DNA from: Larix kaempferi | Taxonomy: Eukaryota > Streptophyta > Pinopsida > Pinales > Pinaceae | Assembly: GCA_027924585.1 (NCBI GenBank) | Contig: BSBM01001445.1 | Span: forward strand, 682,001-746,000 | DNA: 64,000 nucleotides | Reading direction: 5' to 3' | Part shown: piece after piece, positions 22,912 through 34,489 of the stretch | Position numbering within the stretch: the first letter of the stretch is position 1 | How the letters are laid out: every line of letters starts with the position of its first letter | Notes under the pieces: model-generated | Database searches by the model: none | Seen by the model: the letters and a program-made list of their open reading frames with translations, nothing else | What the model was told of the DNA's origin: nothing | Program-made: the position numbers and the translations under genes

Positions 22912-23270
22912 TGATGATATTTTGTGGATACTGTATTTATGAGGATACTGTATCGTTGATGTGGATACTCTATTGATGAGGATACTATATCGTTGATGTG
23001 GATACTCTATTGATGAGGATACTGTATTGTTGATATGGATACTGTATTGATGAGGATACTGTATCGATGATGTGGATACTATATTTATATGGATACTTGT
23101 ATCGATGATGAGGACACTGTATCGATGATGAGGATACTTGTATTGATGATGTGGATACTTGTATCGATGACGAGGATACTTGTATCGATGATGAGGTTAC
23201 CTGTTTCGACGATGAGGTCGATGATGAGGTTACCGGTTCCGACGATGAGGTCAATATATGGTCCTTAGAC
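22912..23270 (+). repeat. TE3 short tandem repeats (GAGGATACTGTATCGATGATG)
   Basis: Degenerate 18-36-bp units built from GATGAGGATACT, GATGTGGATACT and TGTATCGATGATG, starting right after the pol stop. Confidence 0.85.
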
Positions 23271-23379
23271 GTTGTCTAAGTGGACGAGTTGGGATTGTAT
23301 CATCCATGGACACATGTCATAAAAGAGATCCGTAGACATATGTATCCGAGAAAGTGGTCCCTAGTGGACATGATAGGAC

Positions 23380-24120
23380 TGCATCGTCCTTGAACGTTTA
23401 GTTCAAAAGGCACATGATAGGACTGCATCGTACCTGAGCGTTTGGTTCAAAATGTACATGATAGGACTGCATCGTCCCTGAGCATTTGGTTCAAAATGTA
23501 CGTGACAGGATTGCATTGTCCTTGGACTCATGTCCTAAAGTGATAGGGATTGATCATCCCGTATGTGGATCAGGATTGCATCGTCCTTGGACTCATGTCC
23601 TAAAGTGATAGGGATTGATCATCCCGTAAGTGGATCAGGATTGCATCGTCTTTGGACTCATGTCCTAAAGTGATAAGGGCTAATCATCCTGTAAGCTGAT
23701 TCGGGATTGCATCGTCCCTAGACATGGTGAGATGTCTTAAAGTGATAAAGACTAATCATCCTGTAAGTTGATTCAGGATTGCATCATCCTGGACATGGTG
23801 AGATGTCTTAAAGTGATAAGGACTAATCATCCTGTAAGCTGATTCAGGATTGCATCGTCCCTAGACATGGTGAGATGTCTTAAAGTGACAAGGACTAATC
23901 ATCCTGTAAGCTGATTTGGGATTGCATTGTCCCTAGACATGGTGAGGTGTCTTAAAAGGATAAGGATTGATCATCCTGTAAGTTGATCTGGATTGCATCG
24001 TCCATAGACATGAGAGGTGTCTTAAATTGAGAGGGGTTGATCATCCCGTAAGAAGATTAGGATTGTATCATCCTTGGACCTATGTCCTAAAGTGAGAGGG
24101 ATTGATCATCCCATAATAGG
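23380..24120 (+). repeat. TE3 ~60-72-bp tandem repeats
   Basis: About ten units containing GATTGCATCGTCC, ATGTCCTAAAGTGA and ATTGATCATCC(C/T)GTAAG; later units use the longer GACATGGTGAGATGTC form. Confidence 0.85.
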
Positions 24121-24179
24121 ATCTTGTACATTGCAGAGTATGCTGCTATGTTGATGCTGTTGATCGAGAGGATCCAAAT

Positions 24180-25095
24180 GTTGATCTTGATGATCTAGAT
24201 GACGATGCTGATTGATCGTGATGATCTAGATGATGATGCTGATTGATCATGATGATCTAGATGACGATGATGCTGATCGTGATGGTCTAGATGACGATGC
24301 TACTGACCGTGATGGTCTAGATGACGATGCTGCTACTCGTGATGGTCTAGATGATGATGCTACTGATCATGATGGTCTAGATGACGATGTTATTGATCGT
24401 GATGGTCTAGATGACGATGCCGTTGATTGTGATGGTCTAGATGACGATGCTGCTGATCATGATGATCTAGATGACGATGCTGATTGATCGTGATGATCTA
24501 GATGATGATGCTACTGATCGTGATGGTTTAGATGACGATGCTGCTGATCGTGATGGTCTAGATGACGATGCTGTTGCTCGTGATGGTCTAAATGACGATG
24601 CTACTGATCATGATGGTCTAGATGGTGATGCTGCTGATCGTGATGATCTAGATGACGATGTTGATTGATCGTGATGATATAGATGACGATGATGTTGATC
24701 GTGATGGTCTAGATGACGATGTTGCTGATCGTGATGGTCTAGATGACGATCCTGTTGATCATGATGGTCTAGATGATGATGCTGTTGATCATGATGGTCT
24801 AGATGATGATGCTGTTGATCATGATGGTTTAGATGACGATGTTGTTGATCGTGATGGTCTAGATGACGATGTTGCTGATCGTGATGATCTAGATGATGAT
24901 GTTATTGATCGTGAGGATCCAGATGATGATGTTGATCGGTAGATCCAGACGATGAGGATGTTGACTGAGAGATCCAGATGATGATGTTGATCGGTAGATC
25001 CAGACGATGAGGCTGTTGATCGAGAGATCCAGATGATGATGTCGATCGGTTGATCCAGACGATGAGGCTGTTGATCGAGTGATCCAGATGATGAT
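24180..25095 (+). repeat. TE3 30-bp minisatellite
   Basis: About 25 copies of a 30-bp unit around GATGGTCTAGATGACGATGC and TGATCGT up to about 24935, grading into a related GATCCAGA(T/C)GATGATG array to 25095. Three plus-strand frames (24230-24487, 24471-24668, 24652-24942) read it as a ten-residue Asp-rich repeat (DGLDDDA type). Unit-wise decay without frame conservation points to DNA repeat rather than protein. Confidence 0.9.
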
Positions 25096-25310
25096 GTTAC
25101 TGTAGTTGTTCAAGTGCTGGAGAAGATGAAGACTCAGTAATGAAGATGTTGATGTTCTAGTATTGAAGATCTTAAAGATGTTCCAGTAACTGTTTGAGTT
25201 ACTGATGATGTATGAAGAAAGCTTCCAATGATTTATAGATGTATCATGTATGATGTATGATGTTGATGACTCCTTGCTCCTGCAGATGTTGTTATAATAT
25301 CCTTCTCGTT

Positions 25311-25320
25311 AAGGGGGGAG
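25311..25320 (+). other. TE3 polypurine tract
   Basis: AAGGGGGGAG directly before the 3' LTR. Confidence 0.92.
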
Positions 25321-25914
25321 TGTTGAAATATTGTAACTTCTAAGAATATTATATTTGTATTTTATTATTCCGAAGATGTTTCATTCCTACAATGGGACTT
25401 TGTCATGTATTTGGAGATGTTTATTCCTCTGTGGTAACTTGGGTTCTTAGACTTCCCTAGTGGGGGTCATCCCTGTATGTGTTATGTGGGTTAAAGGGTT
25501 ATTAGACCAGCCTTGTGGGGTAGGCCCTGTCACATTATGTAAAGTGGTTAAGTTGGGGCCGACCTAGCTTATGTAAAAGACAAGTCGGAGTAGTGTATAA
25601 ATAGAGGAGGTGTGTTCCTCATTTATTACACTCACAACACATTACACTCACTTGTGAATAGCGCATAGGTGAGGGAGAGGTCTGCTATGGAGGAGAAGGA
25701 GCTCCTGTCTAGGGTTTACATCTTTGTATTTGCTGGTCATCTATATTGAGGAAGCTTTGCTAGGTTTTCTACCCCATGAGGGTTTCCCAGGATAAATCTG
25801 TGTCTCTTGTGTTTATGCTGTGCTTGTTGTTCTGTCAGTGATCCTGTATATGCTATTGTTGTCAAATGAAATGCAATGCTGATATTTTCTGTCTTAGCTT
25901 ATTGAATCTTAACA
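25321..25914 (+). repeat. TE3 3' LTR
   Basis: 594 bp, same length as the 5' copy; TATA box at 25596-25604; ends AATCTTAACA. Confidence 0.92.
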
Positions 25915-25941
25915 ACGCACCTCCTGCTTCCATGGTCTAGG

Positions 25942-26780
25942 CTTGATGATACAAGAAGGCAGTTTCATCAAGTTGTTCGAAAAGGCCAACTCGATCCTCT
26001 TCCCTAGGGATCCTAGATGTGAGAACTAGTTCTTTATCTAATAGGGACCAAGGTCACATTACCTAGAATATTGGCTTCATTCAAAATTGTAATCCTCATA
26101 GATCATTTGAAATATTAATTTAAAACGGAACCAAAGTGGAAAATTGTGATTCCCCTTATGCTTGATTTATTAGTATGTTTGAGTATTTACAATCTCTTTA
26201 GACCATTTCTGAATAAATTTATGACAAGTGGGTCTTCCATCAGAAATATATCTTCCCTTTCCTTTTGAGGTACGATAATAGTGTGCAATATCCATAGGAT
26301 CTACTAGTATGCTATATGTATTACCAACATATTTCCACTTGCTTGGGTATTCTGAATCACTTGGCAACACATGTTTCTCCCACATTTTAATAATCTCATC
26401 CCAAAAGGCAACGATATTTTCCCTACGCAAATTTGCATTGATATCCCTCTTGTCATTTAATTTTTTGAAGGAATCATAATATCCATCTTTTTTCTTGAAG
26501 GAATCATAAATGTCTTACTTCTCACAAAACTCTAATTTATACCACTCCATCTCTGCCATTCTAGATTGTGCTTTGCTTAATTTAAAATCCATCTTGCAAG
26601 CATTTGTGTTATGCATGTTTTCAATTTCTCTTGATCTTCTCAAGGCGGTCTATGCAGGATCATTCTGCAAAGTTAACATCACCAAATTCAAAAGCACATT
26701 TAAAAAAAAACATAAGTGCAGATAAAGAGAATTCTTATATATTTTTTAGTACTAAATCTTACACCACTAGCAAATTTGTT
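25942..26780. repeat. Duplicated host segment, right copy
   Basis: Matches 17581-18398 and continues beyond the TE3 insertion point. It begins only 27 bases after the TE3 3' LTR. Confidence 0.85.
26170..26664 (-). pseudogene. EDS1/PAD4-like C-terminal (EP domain) exon, right copy
   Basis: Minus-strand exon after an ACTTTGCAG acceptor-like site (near 26665). It keeps the block lost from the left copy: SKWKYVGNTYSILVDPMD runs on into IAHYYRTSKGKGRYISDGR and PTCHKFIQKW, stop at 26170-26172. The EDS1-family signatures are GYYDSFK, a helix around FWDEIIKMWEKHVLPSD, the D-P-x-D-I-A-x-Y-Y-R core and G-R-P. Two stops break it: TAG at 26650-26652 (Gln in the left copy) and TAA at 26515-26517 (Glu in the left copy). 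The last 86 codons (26170-26430) are open. No upstream exon is recognisable in the next 1.5 kb. The two copies carry different lesions. Confidence 0.8.
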
Positions 26781-28230
26781 ATGTATGAACTTGTAAACAA
26801 GTTGAGAGAAATCTATCTGATAAAAGAGTTCATTCAATCAAAATAATGTCAGATGTCTAATGGAAAACAAAGAAAAAAAGAAAGAGCTGTAAAACTCTAG
26901 TTAGTAGGTGTTGAGGAACTTAGATCATGGATCCTGTGACAATCCTGTTCATCTATATATTTAACTTTTAGTGGCCTATGTGTATGTTGGCATTCATTGC
27001 CAATGGAAAAGTAGATGCTGATAATTGATTACATCAAGGTAAATTTTTCAGTGTAGAGCCAAACAACCAGAGATGCTTTTTTGGACTTATTATTAGAGTT
27101 GACATTGTAGATTCCCAAATTTGGAAATACAACATAGGATAGATTAGACTGGTATGTCCAGTGACTCAGACCACCCATACAAAATGCTTTCTAATTTATA
27201 TAGCAAATATATGAGCAAAGACCACTCAAGAATTAAAAGGACCAATTAATTGTGATGTGTGACTTGCAGTTTGATATAATGATTTTCTAGAATGTGGTAA
27301 ATGGACAATTAAGATATTTTTGTTTGATGAAGATTTCCTTTAAATGTGATTGATGTTAGAGAAAGTGTTATGGGAAGTTTATGCAAATAAACAAAGAACT
27401 TTGTATAAAATACCTTGTAAGTATTTATTATATATGTGCATACAATCATTTGGAATCTGGTTCACAAGAGGTTACCTTAAAGTTGTTTTACTTCAAATGA
27501 GTTTTTCAATAGGCTAAATTGTGTGGCTGGTTTGTTTTTGTTATGGTTGTTTTTTAATTGTTGATTTGGGTTGATTTTAGCAAGTTACTTCTATTTTTAC
27601 ATATCTGAATGTAGATATTTAATGGGATTCATTGTATCAATTTGTTTAGTTCATCAACATTTGACATTGGAAAGTTGACATTGGAAGGATTTAGAAAATT
27701 CTTGAACTTTATGCATGTGTAAATACACAGACATAATGATTACGATCCAATTTTTATATATCTCATTAGAGCCCGAATGTGTAATTTATTTAAATTATAG
27801 AGCTAATATTGGTGGTCACAAATTTGCAGGGTCATCTACACAAGTGTCTATGCAAGGGAAGATAGTCAAGAACTTAAAGGGCCTGCCATTGTGGCTGAAT
27901 GAATGATCTCTTAAACTTGTTGACAATATGTATACATTTTTTTAAGAAGCCATTTCCTTTATTTTTGGAGGAAACTGGCTACTCTAAAGAACAAGTTTCG
28001 ATATTATTATTATTTTATGTGAACTTTATGGGGCATTTAGTGGAAGTGGTCAATATATGTTTAAAATATTTCATGTAATTGGATCTTCTATGTGCACATC
28101 TATATTTACATTTGTTCCATATGTATTATTGTTGTTGTTGTTATTTTACGTCTAGCTAGGCTATGCCATTCAATTAACTTATTATTATTGTTATATTTAT
28201 TATTTTGTGCTAAAATAATTAAATTTATTT
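26781..28230. other. Host DNA, no gene seen
   Basis: AT-rich. The frame 27715-27906 (63 codons) is unrecognised. If the EDS1-like exon had neighbours on its upstream side they should lie here on the minus strand, but I see none. Confidence 0.6.
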
Positions 28231-28498
28231 AATTACAATGAAATCATGATACAACCTTGTCATTTCATCAATATAGTGGATACAAATGTGGGTTTGTGTC
28301 ACTTAAGCATTGCTAACACAACCCCAATACACAATATTTGGAAAAAAATGGGGCTCTGACACACTTTCTGTTAATTTTGAACATAAAGTGGAAAAAGGAG
28401 GTCATTATCATTTCAGTTTGACTTGAGCTTGTTGGGAAAATCTTGTTGGAGCTAAGAGAGGTTTTTGGGGATTTTAGTGGGAGTGATCAATGGATATT
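27990..28498 (+). repeat. Repeat block P, right copies
   Basis: 27990-28190 matches 17130-17290 (GGGGCATT(C/T)A, GTCTAGCTAG, CATTCAATTAA). 28231-28498 matches 16882-17160. The second ends exactly where TE4 is inserted. Confidence 0.7.
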
Positions 28499-28825
28499 TG
28501 TTGGAGCAGGATTAAGAAGGGACCAGTTTTGGATAATGCGTGCAAAGATTTGAAAAAACACATGAAGCAAATGGGAATAGGAGTGCAAAAGATGGAAAGT
28601 AGTTAGGGTTGTGGTTCGTTAGGCATATTTTTGGTCTGTTTGTGGGAGTTGGGCCCCCACTAGAAAATATATAAATAGGAACTAGATAGATAGATAGAGA
28701 TATAGATGAATACAAAGAAATATAGAGGTATAGGTGGAAATAGAGTATAGGAGAGAGATAAAGAGAAGAGAACTAATGTGATATTATTGTCTGGGATATC
28801 TGTCGCATAGTGCGCATGAGATGTA
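28499..28825 (+). repeat. TE4 5' LTR, part 1
   Basis: TGTTGGAGCAGG to the TE5 target site; TATA box at 28670-28678 followed by a TAGATAGATAGATAG run. Matches 56656-56995 of the 3' LTR. Confidence 0.88.
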
Positions 28826-29514
28826 TGTTGATGTATATGTAACTTCGGAATGTATTTCATATATGTATATTGTCATCCTATAGAGATGGTATTATTCCTC
28901 TATACGGAAGTGTTTGTATTCCTATAGAGATGTTATTATTCCTCTATATGGAAGTGTCGTCATTTATATTGTAAGTGTCGTAACTTATACTTGATGGGTT
29001 ATTAGACCAGCTTGTTGGGGTTGACCCTGTATAAGTCATGTGGGTCGAAGGGTTATTAGACCACCCTATTGGGGGTCGGTCATGTGGGTCAAAGGGTTAT
29101 TAGATCACCATATTGGGTGTCGGCCCAGTCAACATTGCGTTATGTGGTTAAGTTGAGGCCGACCTAGTAAAGGTTATTAGGCAAGTCAAGTCAAGTATAA
29201 ATAGAGTGCGGGAGGCACTCTATTTGATCATTATATTCTCACACACACTCTTTGGAGAGTGGCGCACTTGTGGAGGAGGAGAATCTACTGATAGGAGATG
29301 TCTATCTCTTATGCTTGGGTTGTATCATTGCTCTATCTATCTCTGAGGAAGTTATTGGGGTTTTTCACCTTTATGGTTTTCCCCAAGTAAACTCTGTGTC
29401 TCTTGTGTGCTTGCATTATTGTGTCCATGATTGATATGCTGTAGATATGCTATACATGTTGTTCTCTCAGTTAAGATCCTAGATCAGATTGAAGTAAATT
29501 ATGAAAAATTAACA
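28826..29514 (+). repeat. TE5 5' LTR
   Basis: TGTTGATGTATATG to AAATTAACA; TATA box at 29196-29204. Contains three copies of a GGTTATTAGA(C/T)CA(C/G/A)C motif region. Confidence 0.93.
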
Positions 29515-29531
29515 TGGTATCAGAGCTAGCC
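29515..29531 (+). other. TE5 primer-binding site
   Basis: TGGTATCAGAGCTAGCC abuts the LTR; perfect initiator-Met core. Confidence 0.93.
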
Positions 29532-31690
29532 TGAAAGAAGGCATGGTATGGCATTTATGACACTCGTTGCACTCATGATGCTAGGGCTTGATATAGCAAA
29601 AACCAATCATCGTAGCAATTTCGCTATAAATACATTTTGGAAAAGTTTTCGGATCTGACACTTTTAAAGATAGAATATAAGATCCCCATGTACCTTGTGT
29701 CCAAAGGAAAACTTCAAATTCGTTGAACTTTGTGTTTTATGATCTTTACAATCTAGGGTTTCTGCCTCTTCCATATTTGAGTCATAAACATGTGACCTAG
29801 GAAAAAAGGTCATAACTTGGGCTAGGAAGCTCCAAATGAAATTTCGTAAAAAGTGACAGGTAGTGCATGGATTTTAATTTCTCAGGTAACTTTTTCAGAG
29901 CCCGAAACTGAACCAGTGACACGTGGCACGCTGTACAAGTTCGCTCTCCTGTTTTATCCCATAAAAAGGACACATTGCGACACCTTGCATAACTCTCTCT
30001 CAGAGAATCCATTTGAGGTAAGACCTATGAGGTTGGAAATATGACAGGTCAGGATACAACAAGAAAAAATTTCAGACCTTGTGGATTGGAAAGTTCGGAG
30101 TTAAACCAGAAACAATCAGGTGCATATTTCTGTCAAAACATAATTATTTTTGAGCACCTTCATTCATGACTCCAGGAATTAGGGTTTCGGAGAAAGTTGG
30201 TATTTTTGTAATAAGAGACCACGGCTGAATTCTACTCATCAAAATTGAAATTTAGAGACCAAGATAAAATTTTTTGGTTGGGTAGAAGGTCGGACTTGAT
30301 CAAACCCTAGTTCGAGACTTTGATCGGAAAACTGGAAAATTAGGGCTTCTACAAAAGTTGGAATTTTTGAAGTTTGTGACCATGGCTGGAAGCTCCTTAG
30401 AAAAATCGAATTTTAGAGCTTTGGATCAAACCTTTTGGTTGGGCAGAAGGGTGGGATTTATCAAACCCTAGTTTGGAATCCTGTCTAGAAGATTCGAAAG
30501 TTTCAAAGGCAATTTTGAGGGGTGAAACTTTGCAGTTTTCAAATTCTGAGTATACCGACTTGATCAGCTCATCAAGGCGCATCTTTCTATCCTTTCAGAA
30601 ATTTGAAATTCAGAGTTTGAATTTTTAGGGTTTCTCTGACAAACCCTAATCTAGCTCCAGATCCAATTCCTGCAAATCAAGTGGATTGGGTTAATCCTAG
30701 AAGAGAATGGATTGGTGACCTGCATAAGTGAAGAAGTTCCTGTTTCAGAGGGAGATGAGGCTAAGGCCTTACATAAGAAGATTACATGCAATCTCGACAA
30801 GTATGACTTATCCAGGTATGTTTCGAGATTTGTTCATGATTAAGTTTATGATATGTTTGTCTTCATATTATTACGGTTAGTACAATCTTGATTAAATTTA
30901 GACTTGTCGTATCACCTTAATAAAATTACGAATGCATGATAGAAGATATTCATTGATTAGGGTGTTGACACTTATGATTGTACTAATGCATTATGGTGTT
31001 GTATGAGGTTTATGTTGTCCGCTAACATGAAAGTTACACCGAGAAAGACAAATCATGTTCTAGTTCAAGAACATATGATCATGGTGACATGAAGACAAAG
31101 ATTCATCCATTGTCATGGATCACTTAGAAGATCTATTTACGAGGTATGTATAACTTGGTTCTATAATGGTTAACTTATGAGATATGTAGGTTACTAGCAC
31201 AAGTCATTGAAGAGAACAAGAAGACATCATGTGGGTATGTTAGACATAACTAGCTAACATACTAATCCAGGTATGTTTTTTTTCTTTCTATATCAAGTTA
31301 GAATCCTACCTTGTGATAGGATCTCTTATATAAGTATACATGGCATGATTGATAATGATTATTGATAGGTTTGAATAATCATGGGTGTATGCATATTATG
31401 TTTCTTACCTTAATTGATGATATGACTAACCAGAAGAGTCATGAAAGTATAGGTTTGGGTAATCACGGGTTTAGGCATATTATGTTTCTTACTTTAATTT
31501 ATGATATGACTAACCATAAGAGTCCTTGAATACTAATGCATATTATTTATGTTTGAAATGATCATGACTATACATGCTTAAGATTCTTTTGTTTTGATAG
31601 TATTGAGAATATACTAATAAATGTATGATTATGTATGAGACCTCGAGGATAACACAATGATGATACTAATAAGCATGCATAGTGATTAAG
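29532..31690 (+). other. TE5 noncoding leader
   Basis: Colinear with TE2 and TE3 leaders. Splice-like points: CCAG/GTATGT near 30816, ACGAG/GTATGT near 31143, ATGTAG/GTT near 31189, CCAG/GTATGT near 31270. From 30685 it is duplicated at 60131. Confidence 0.65.
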
Positions 31691-31691
31691 G

Positions 31692-31874
31692 ATGGATATA
31701 AATTCAAGTACAACTAATATAGGAAGCAAATATCAAGATGGAGCCCACTTCAGTAGTTTCTGCAAGGATGTAGATATTCAAAGGGAGTTGACCACTTCTC
31801 ACAATCCACATCAGAATGGAGTTACAAAAAGGAAGCAAAGACTGAGAGGGATTCAACCCAACAAACAAAGATAA
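31692..31874 (+). pseudogene. TE5 integrase remnant
   Basis: A 60-codon frame that includes FCKDVDIQRELTTSHNPHQN followed by GVTKRKQR. This is the Copia integrase segment that contains the last catalytic Glu region (usually TPQQNGVAERKNR), with Glu changed to Lys at the T-K-R position. It is all that remains of integrase in this family group here; flanking sequence is noncoding and the frame ends at CAAAG/ATAAGT. It proves the ancestor had a normal Copia pol. Confidence 0.8.
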
Positions 31875-32292
31875 GTATTTGAATTATCATTTCTTGCATA
31901 TTTGTTTTTTAAATAATACTATTCAATAATGTATATACTGATGTTCCTAGACTTAGGGTGTGTATTATGCATATTAGAATAATTGCATTAATGAACAATA
32001 TACTACTAATTTGCATATGATGGGTAAGTGGCCTATGGGACTGTACAACATTCCATTGCTACTTATCTAGAATGAAACCTCTTTGCTGACATATTGGGAG
32101 TTGTGCACACTCTTAACAATGTTCTGGTAGAGATTGGAAGGCATTTAGAAAGTTACAGGATATGGATAAATGTTGTATTGAAGCATTGGGTAAAGATAAT
32201 TGCATGACTGTATGACATATTTCTTCAGATGTAAGAATTTGTTTTGAAAACTATGAGAAGTTTCTAATCATGCAATTTAACTTGTTTTGTAG

Positions 32293-33823
32293 GAAAGATC
32301 GTATACGAGCACCTACAAAAGAAGGACTACAACATTTGTTTCAGCAACAAAGTTATCTATTGAAGATATTGAATATATTGAAGTTCCCAGGATTCGGGAA
32401 GAATGCCATGATCGAGGAGTACCAGTCGATCATGAAGAATGATGTTTGGGATGCAGTCCCAAGACCCGAAGGGAAGTCTGTTGTGACTTCCAAATGGATC
32501 TATAAGATCAAGCATGCTGCAAGTGGCAGCATAGAGACTTTTGCTCTTGTAGCCAGATCCACTTCCATAAGATCAGTACTTGCTTTGGCTGCAATGAAGA
32601 AATGGAAGATACACCAGATGGATGTCAAGACAACTTTCTTGAATGGTGTAGTTGAAGAGGAAGTGTATGTGGAGCAACCACTCGGGTTTGAGACACATGA
32701 CCGAGAGTCACATGTGTGCAAACTGAAGAAAGCCTTGTATGGTTTGAAACAAACATCCATGACCTGGTATGGCAGGATAGATGGCTTTCTATCCAGTTTG
32801 GGCTTTACCAATAGTAAAGCGGATTCCAACCTTTAATACAATCCAGTGATACTACTTCTGTATGTGGATGACCTATTTGTTACAGGTGAGGATAGATTGA
32901 TTGCCGACACGCAGTGGAAGCTTACTGCTGAGTTCGAGATGAAGAACTTGGAGATGATGCACTACTTTCTAGGCATGGAGGTGTGGCAGAGTGCAGATGG
33001 AATCTTCCTTGGACAAGGGAAGTATGTAGTAGAGATACTGAAGAGGTTTGGGATGATGGACTGCAAGGCCATGGCCACACTTATGGCATCGAACTTGAAG
33101 CTTCTGTGTGATGCTTCATCTGAGCCGGTTGATTTTACTATGTATCTTCAGATGATTGGGTCCTTGATGTACCTGACGAACACGAGACTAGACATTTGCT
33201 TTGTGGTGAACACATTGAGCCAGTTCTTGACAGATCCCAGAGGTGTTCACCTAGTTGCTGTAAAGCATATTCTGAGGTACCTGAAGGGTACAGTTGATTA
33301 TGGGCTCAAGTATGATGTGAATCAAAAGTTTAACCTACAGGGTTATGTTGATTCAGACTAGGTAGGTAGTGCTGTAGATAGGAAGAGAACTTCTGGGTGT
33401 TGCTTCAGTATGGGATAGGGTGTGATCTCTTGGTTTAGCAGGAAGCAGTCCTGTGTAGCACTGAGTACAGCTGAAGCAGAGTATGTTGCAGCTTGTTCGG
33501 CTAGTTGTGAGGCAGTATGGCTACGAAAGATACTATCTGAGTTATTTGATCTCCCGCTGGAGGTTACTGGTATCTTTTGTGACAACCAGAGTTGTGTGAA
33601 GCTGTCTGAGAACCCGGTGTTCCACGACAGGTTGAAACACATAGAGATCAAATATCACTATATTAGGGATATGGTGCAAAGAGGAGCAGTGAAGCTCCTG
33701 TATGTTACGATGGATGAGCAGGTTGCAGATGTGCTGACGAAACCACTAACCAGAGTGAAGTTCAAGTACTTCAGAGAGAGGCTTGGTGTTATTCAGATTG
33801 ACGACACTTCGAGGAAGAAGTGA
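32293..33823 (+). pseudogene. TE5 Copia RT / RNase H
   Basis: Homology starts after TTTTGTAG at 32292. Frames 32270-32836, 32846-33361 and 33422-33823 carry YQSIMKNDVWDAVPRPEGK, HQMDVKTTFLNGVVEEEVYV, ALYGLKQTSMTWYGRI, the intact catalytic box LLYVDDLFVTG, YFLGMEVW, then RNase H STAEAEY, FCDNQSC and ADVLTKPL. Lesions: a 63-bp in-frame loss between GSIE and TFALVAR, which removes part of the RT fingers; a 15-bp loss plus TAA after SKADSNL; TAG in place of Trp after DSD at 33359-33361; TAG near 33418. All are also present in the copy at 61739-63269. Confidence 0.93.
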
Positions 33824-33939
33824 TGGAGACATTTGCTGGAGCCATTCCAAGCATGGTGAGAGGAGGATCCTTCCCATGGTTGTGGATATAAGAGCTGGAT
33901 GATGAGCATCAGGACGATGCTCCAGTTACTGCTCTGTAT

Positions 33940-34330
33940 ATGCATCATGTTAGATGCTTGGATATGATCAGTTGGATCATTTATATGTATATGCATCATG
34001 TTGGATGCTTGGATATGATCAGTTGGATCATTTATATGTATATGCACAATGTTGGATGCTTGGATATGATCACTTGGATAATTTGTATGTATGTTTGCAT
34101 CATGTTGGATGCTTGGACCATGTATCTGTATATGTATCAGGTGGATACGTTGTATGATCAGGTAGATCATGTATGTTGATATATATCAGGTGGATACTTT
34201 GTATGATCAAGTAGATCATGTATTTGTGTATGTATCAGGTGGATACATTGTATGATCAGGTGGATCATGTGTAATGATATGTATCAGGTAGATATTGTGT
34301 ATGCATCAGGTGGATGAATTGTATGATGAG
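33940..34330 (+). repeat. TE5 51-bp tandem repeats
   Basis: ATGCATCATGTTGGATGC units with a TGATCAGTTGGATCATTTAT part recur every 51 bp from 33940 to about 34110, then shorter GTATCAGGTGGATAC / GATCAGGTGGATCATG variants to 34330. Confidence 0.88.
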
Positions 34331-34489
34331 GATGATCATGGATGACGAGCTTCAGGATGTTGCTCCAGATGACATGCATCAGGACGATGCAGTGTTGATG
34401 ATCAGGATGATCATGTGTACATCAGAATGATGTATGGTGAGTATCAGGTTGATACTCTATGGCCGTGGACAGGTTGTGCAGATGAGCAT

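Larger units (their letters stand above)
18399..25914 (+). mobile_element. Ty1/Copia element, TE2/TE5 family group (TE3)
   Basis: Two 594-bp LTRs, Met-type primer site, 2.3-kb noncoding leader, 3' part of RT plus RNase H, and about 2.2 kb of tandem repeats before the polypurine tract. Gag, protease, integrase and the first half of RT are missing or scrambled. LTRs differ by about 6% in the first 300 bp. The flanks AACTT (18394-18398) and ACGCA (25915-25919) do not form a target duplication; the true right flank seems to have been replaced (see findings). Confidence 0.9.

Noticed and set aside
22912-24935. Possible CRISPR-like arrays
   Set aside because: The repeats are contiguous and degenerate with no unique spacers, inside a plant retrotransposon.
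24230-24942. Three frames encoding an Asp-rich ten-residue repeat that looks like a calcium-binding protein
   Set aside because: They are translations of a 30-bp DNA minisatellite in the untranslated part of TE3, broken by stops and without start, signal or domain context.
33793-34170. Minus-strand 125-codon frame and plus-strand 79- and 67-codon frames over the TE5 array (and at 63239-63625)
   Set aside because: They are translations of the 51-bp tandem repeat; a unit length divisible by three keeps frames open by chance.
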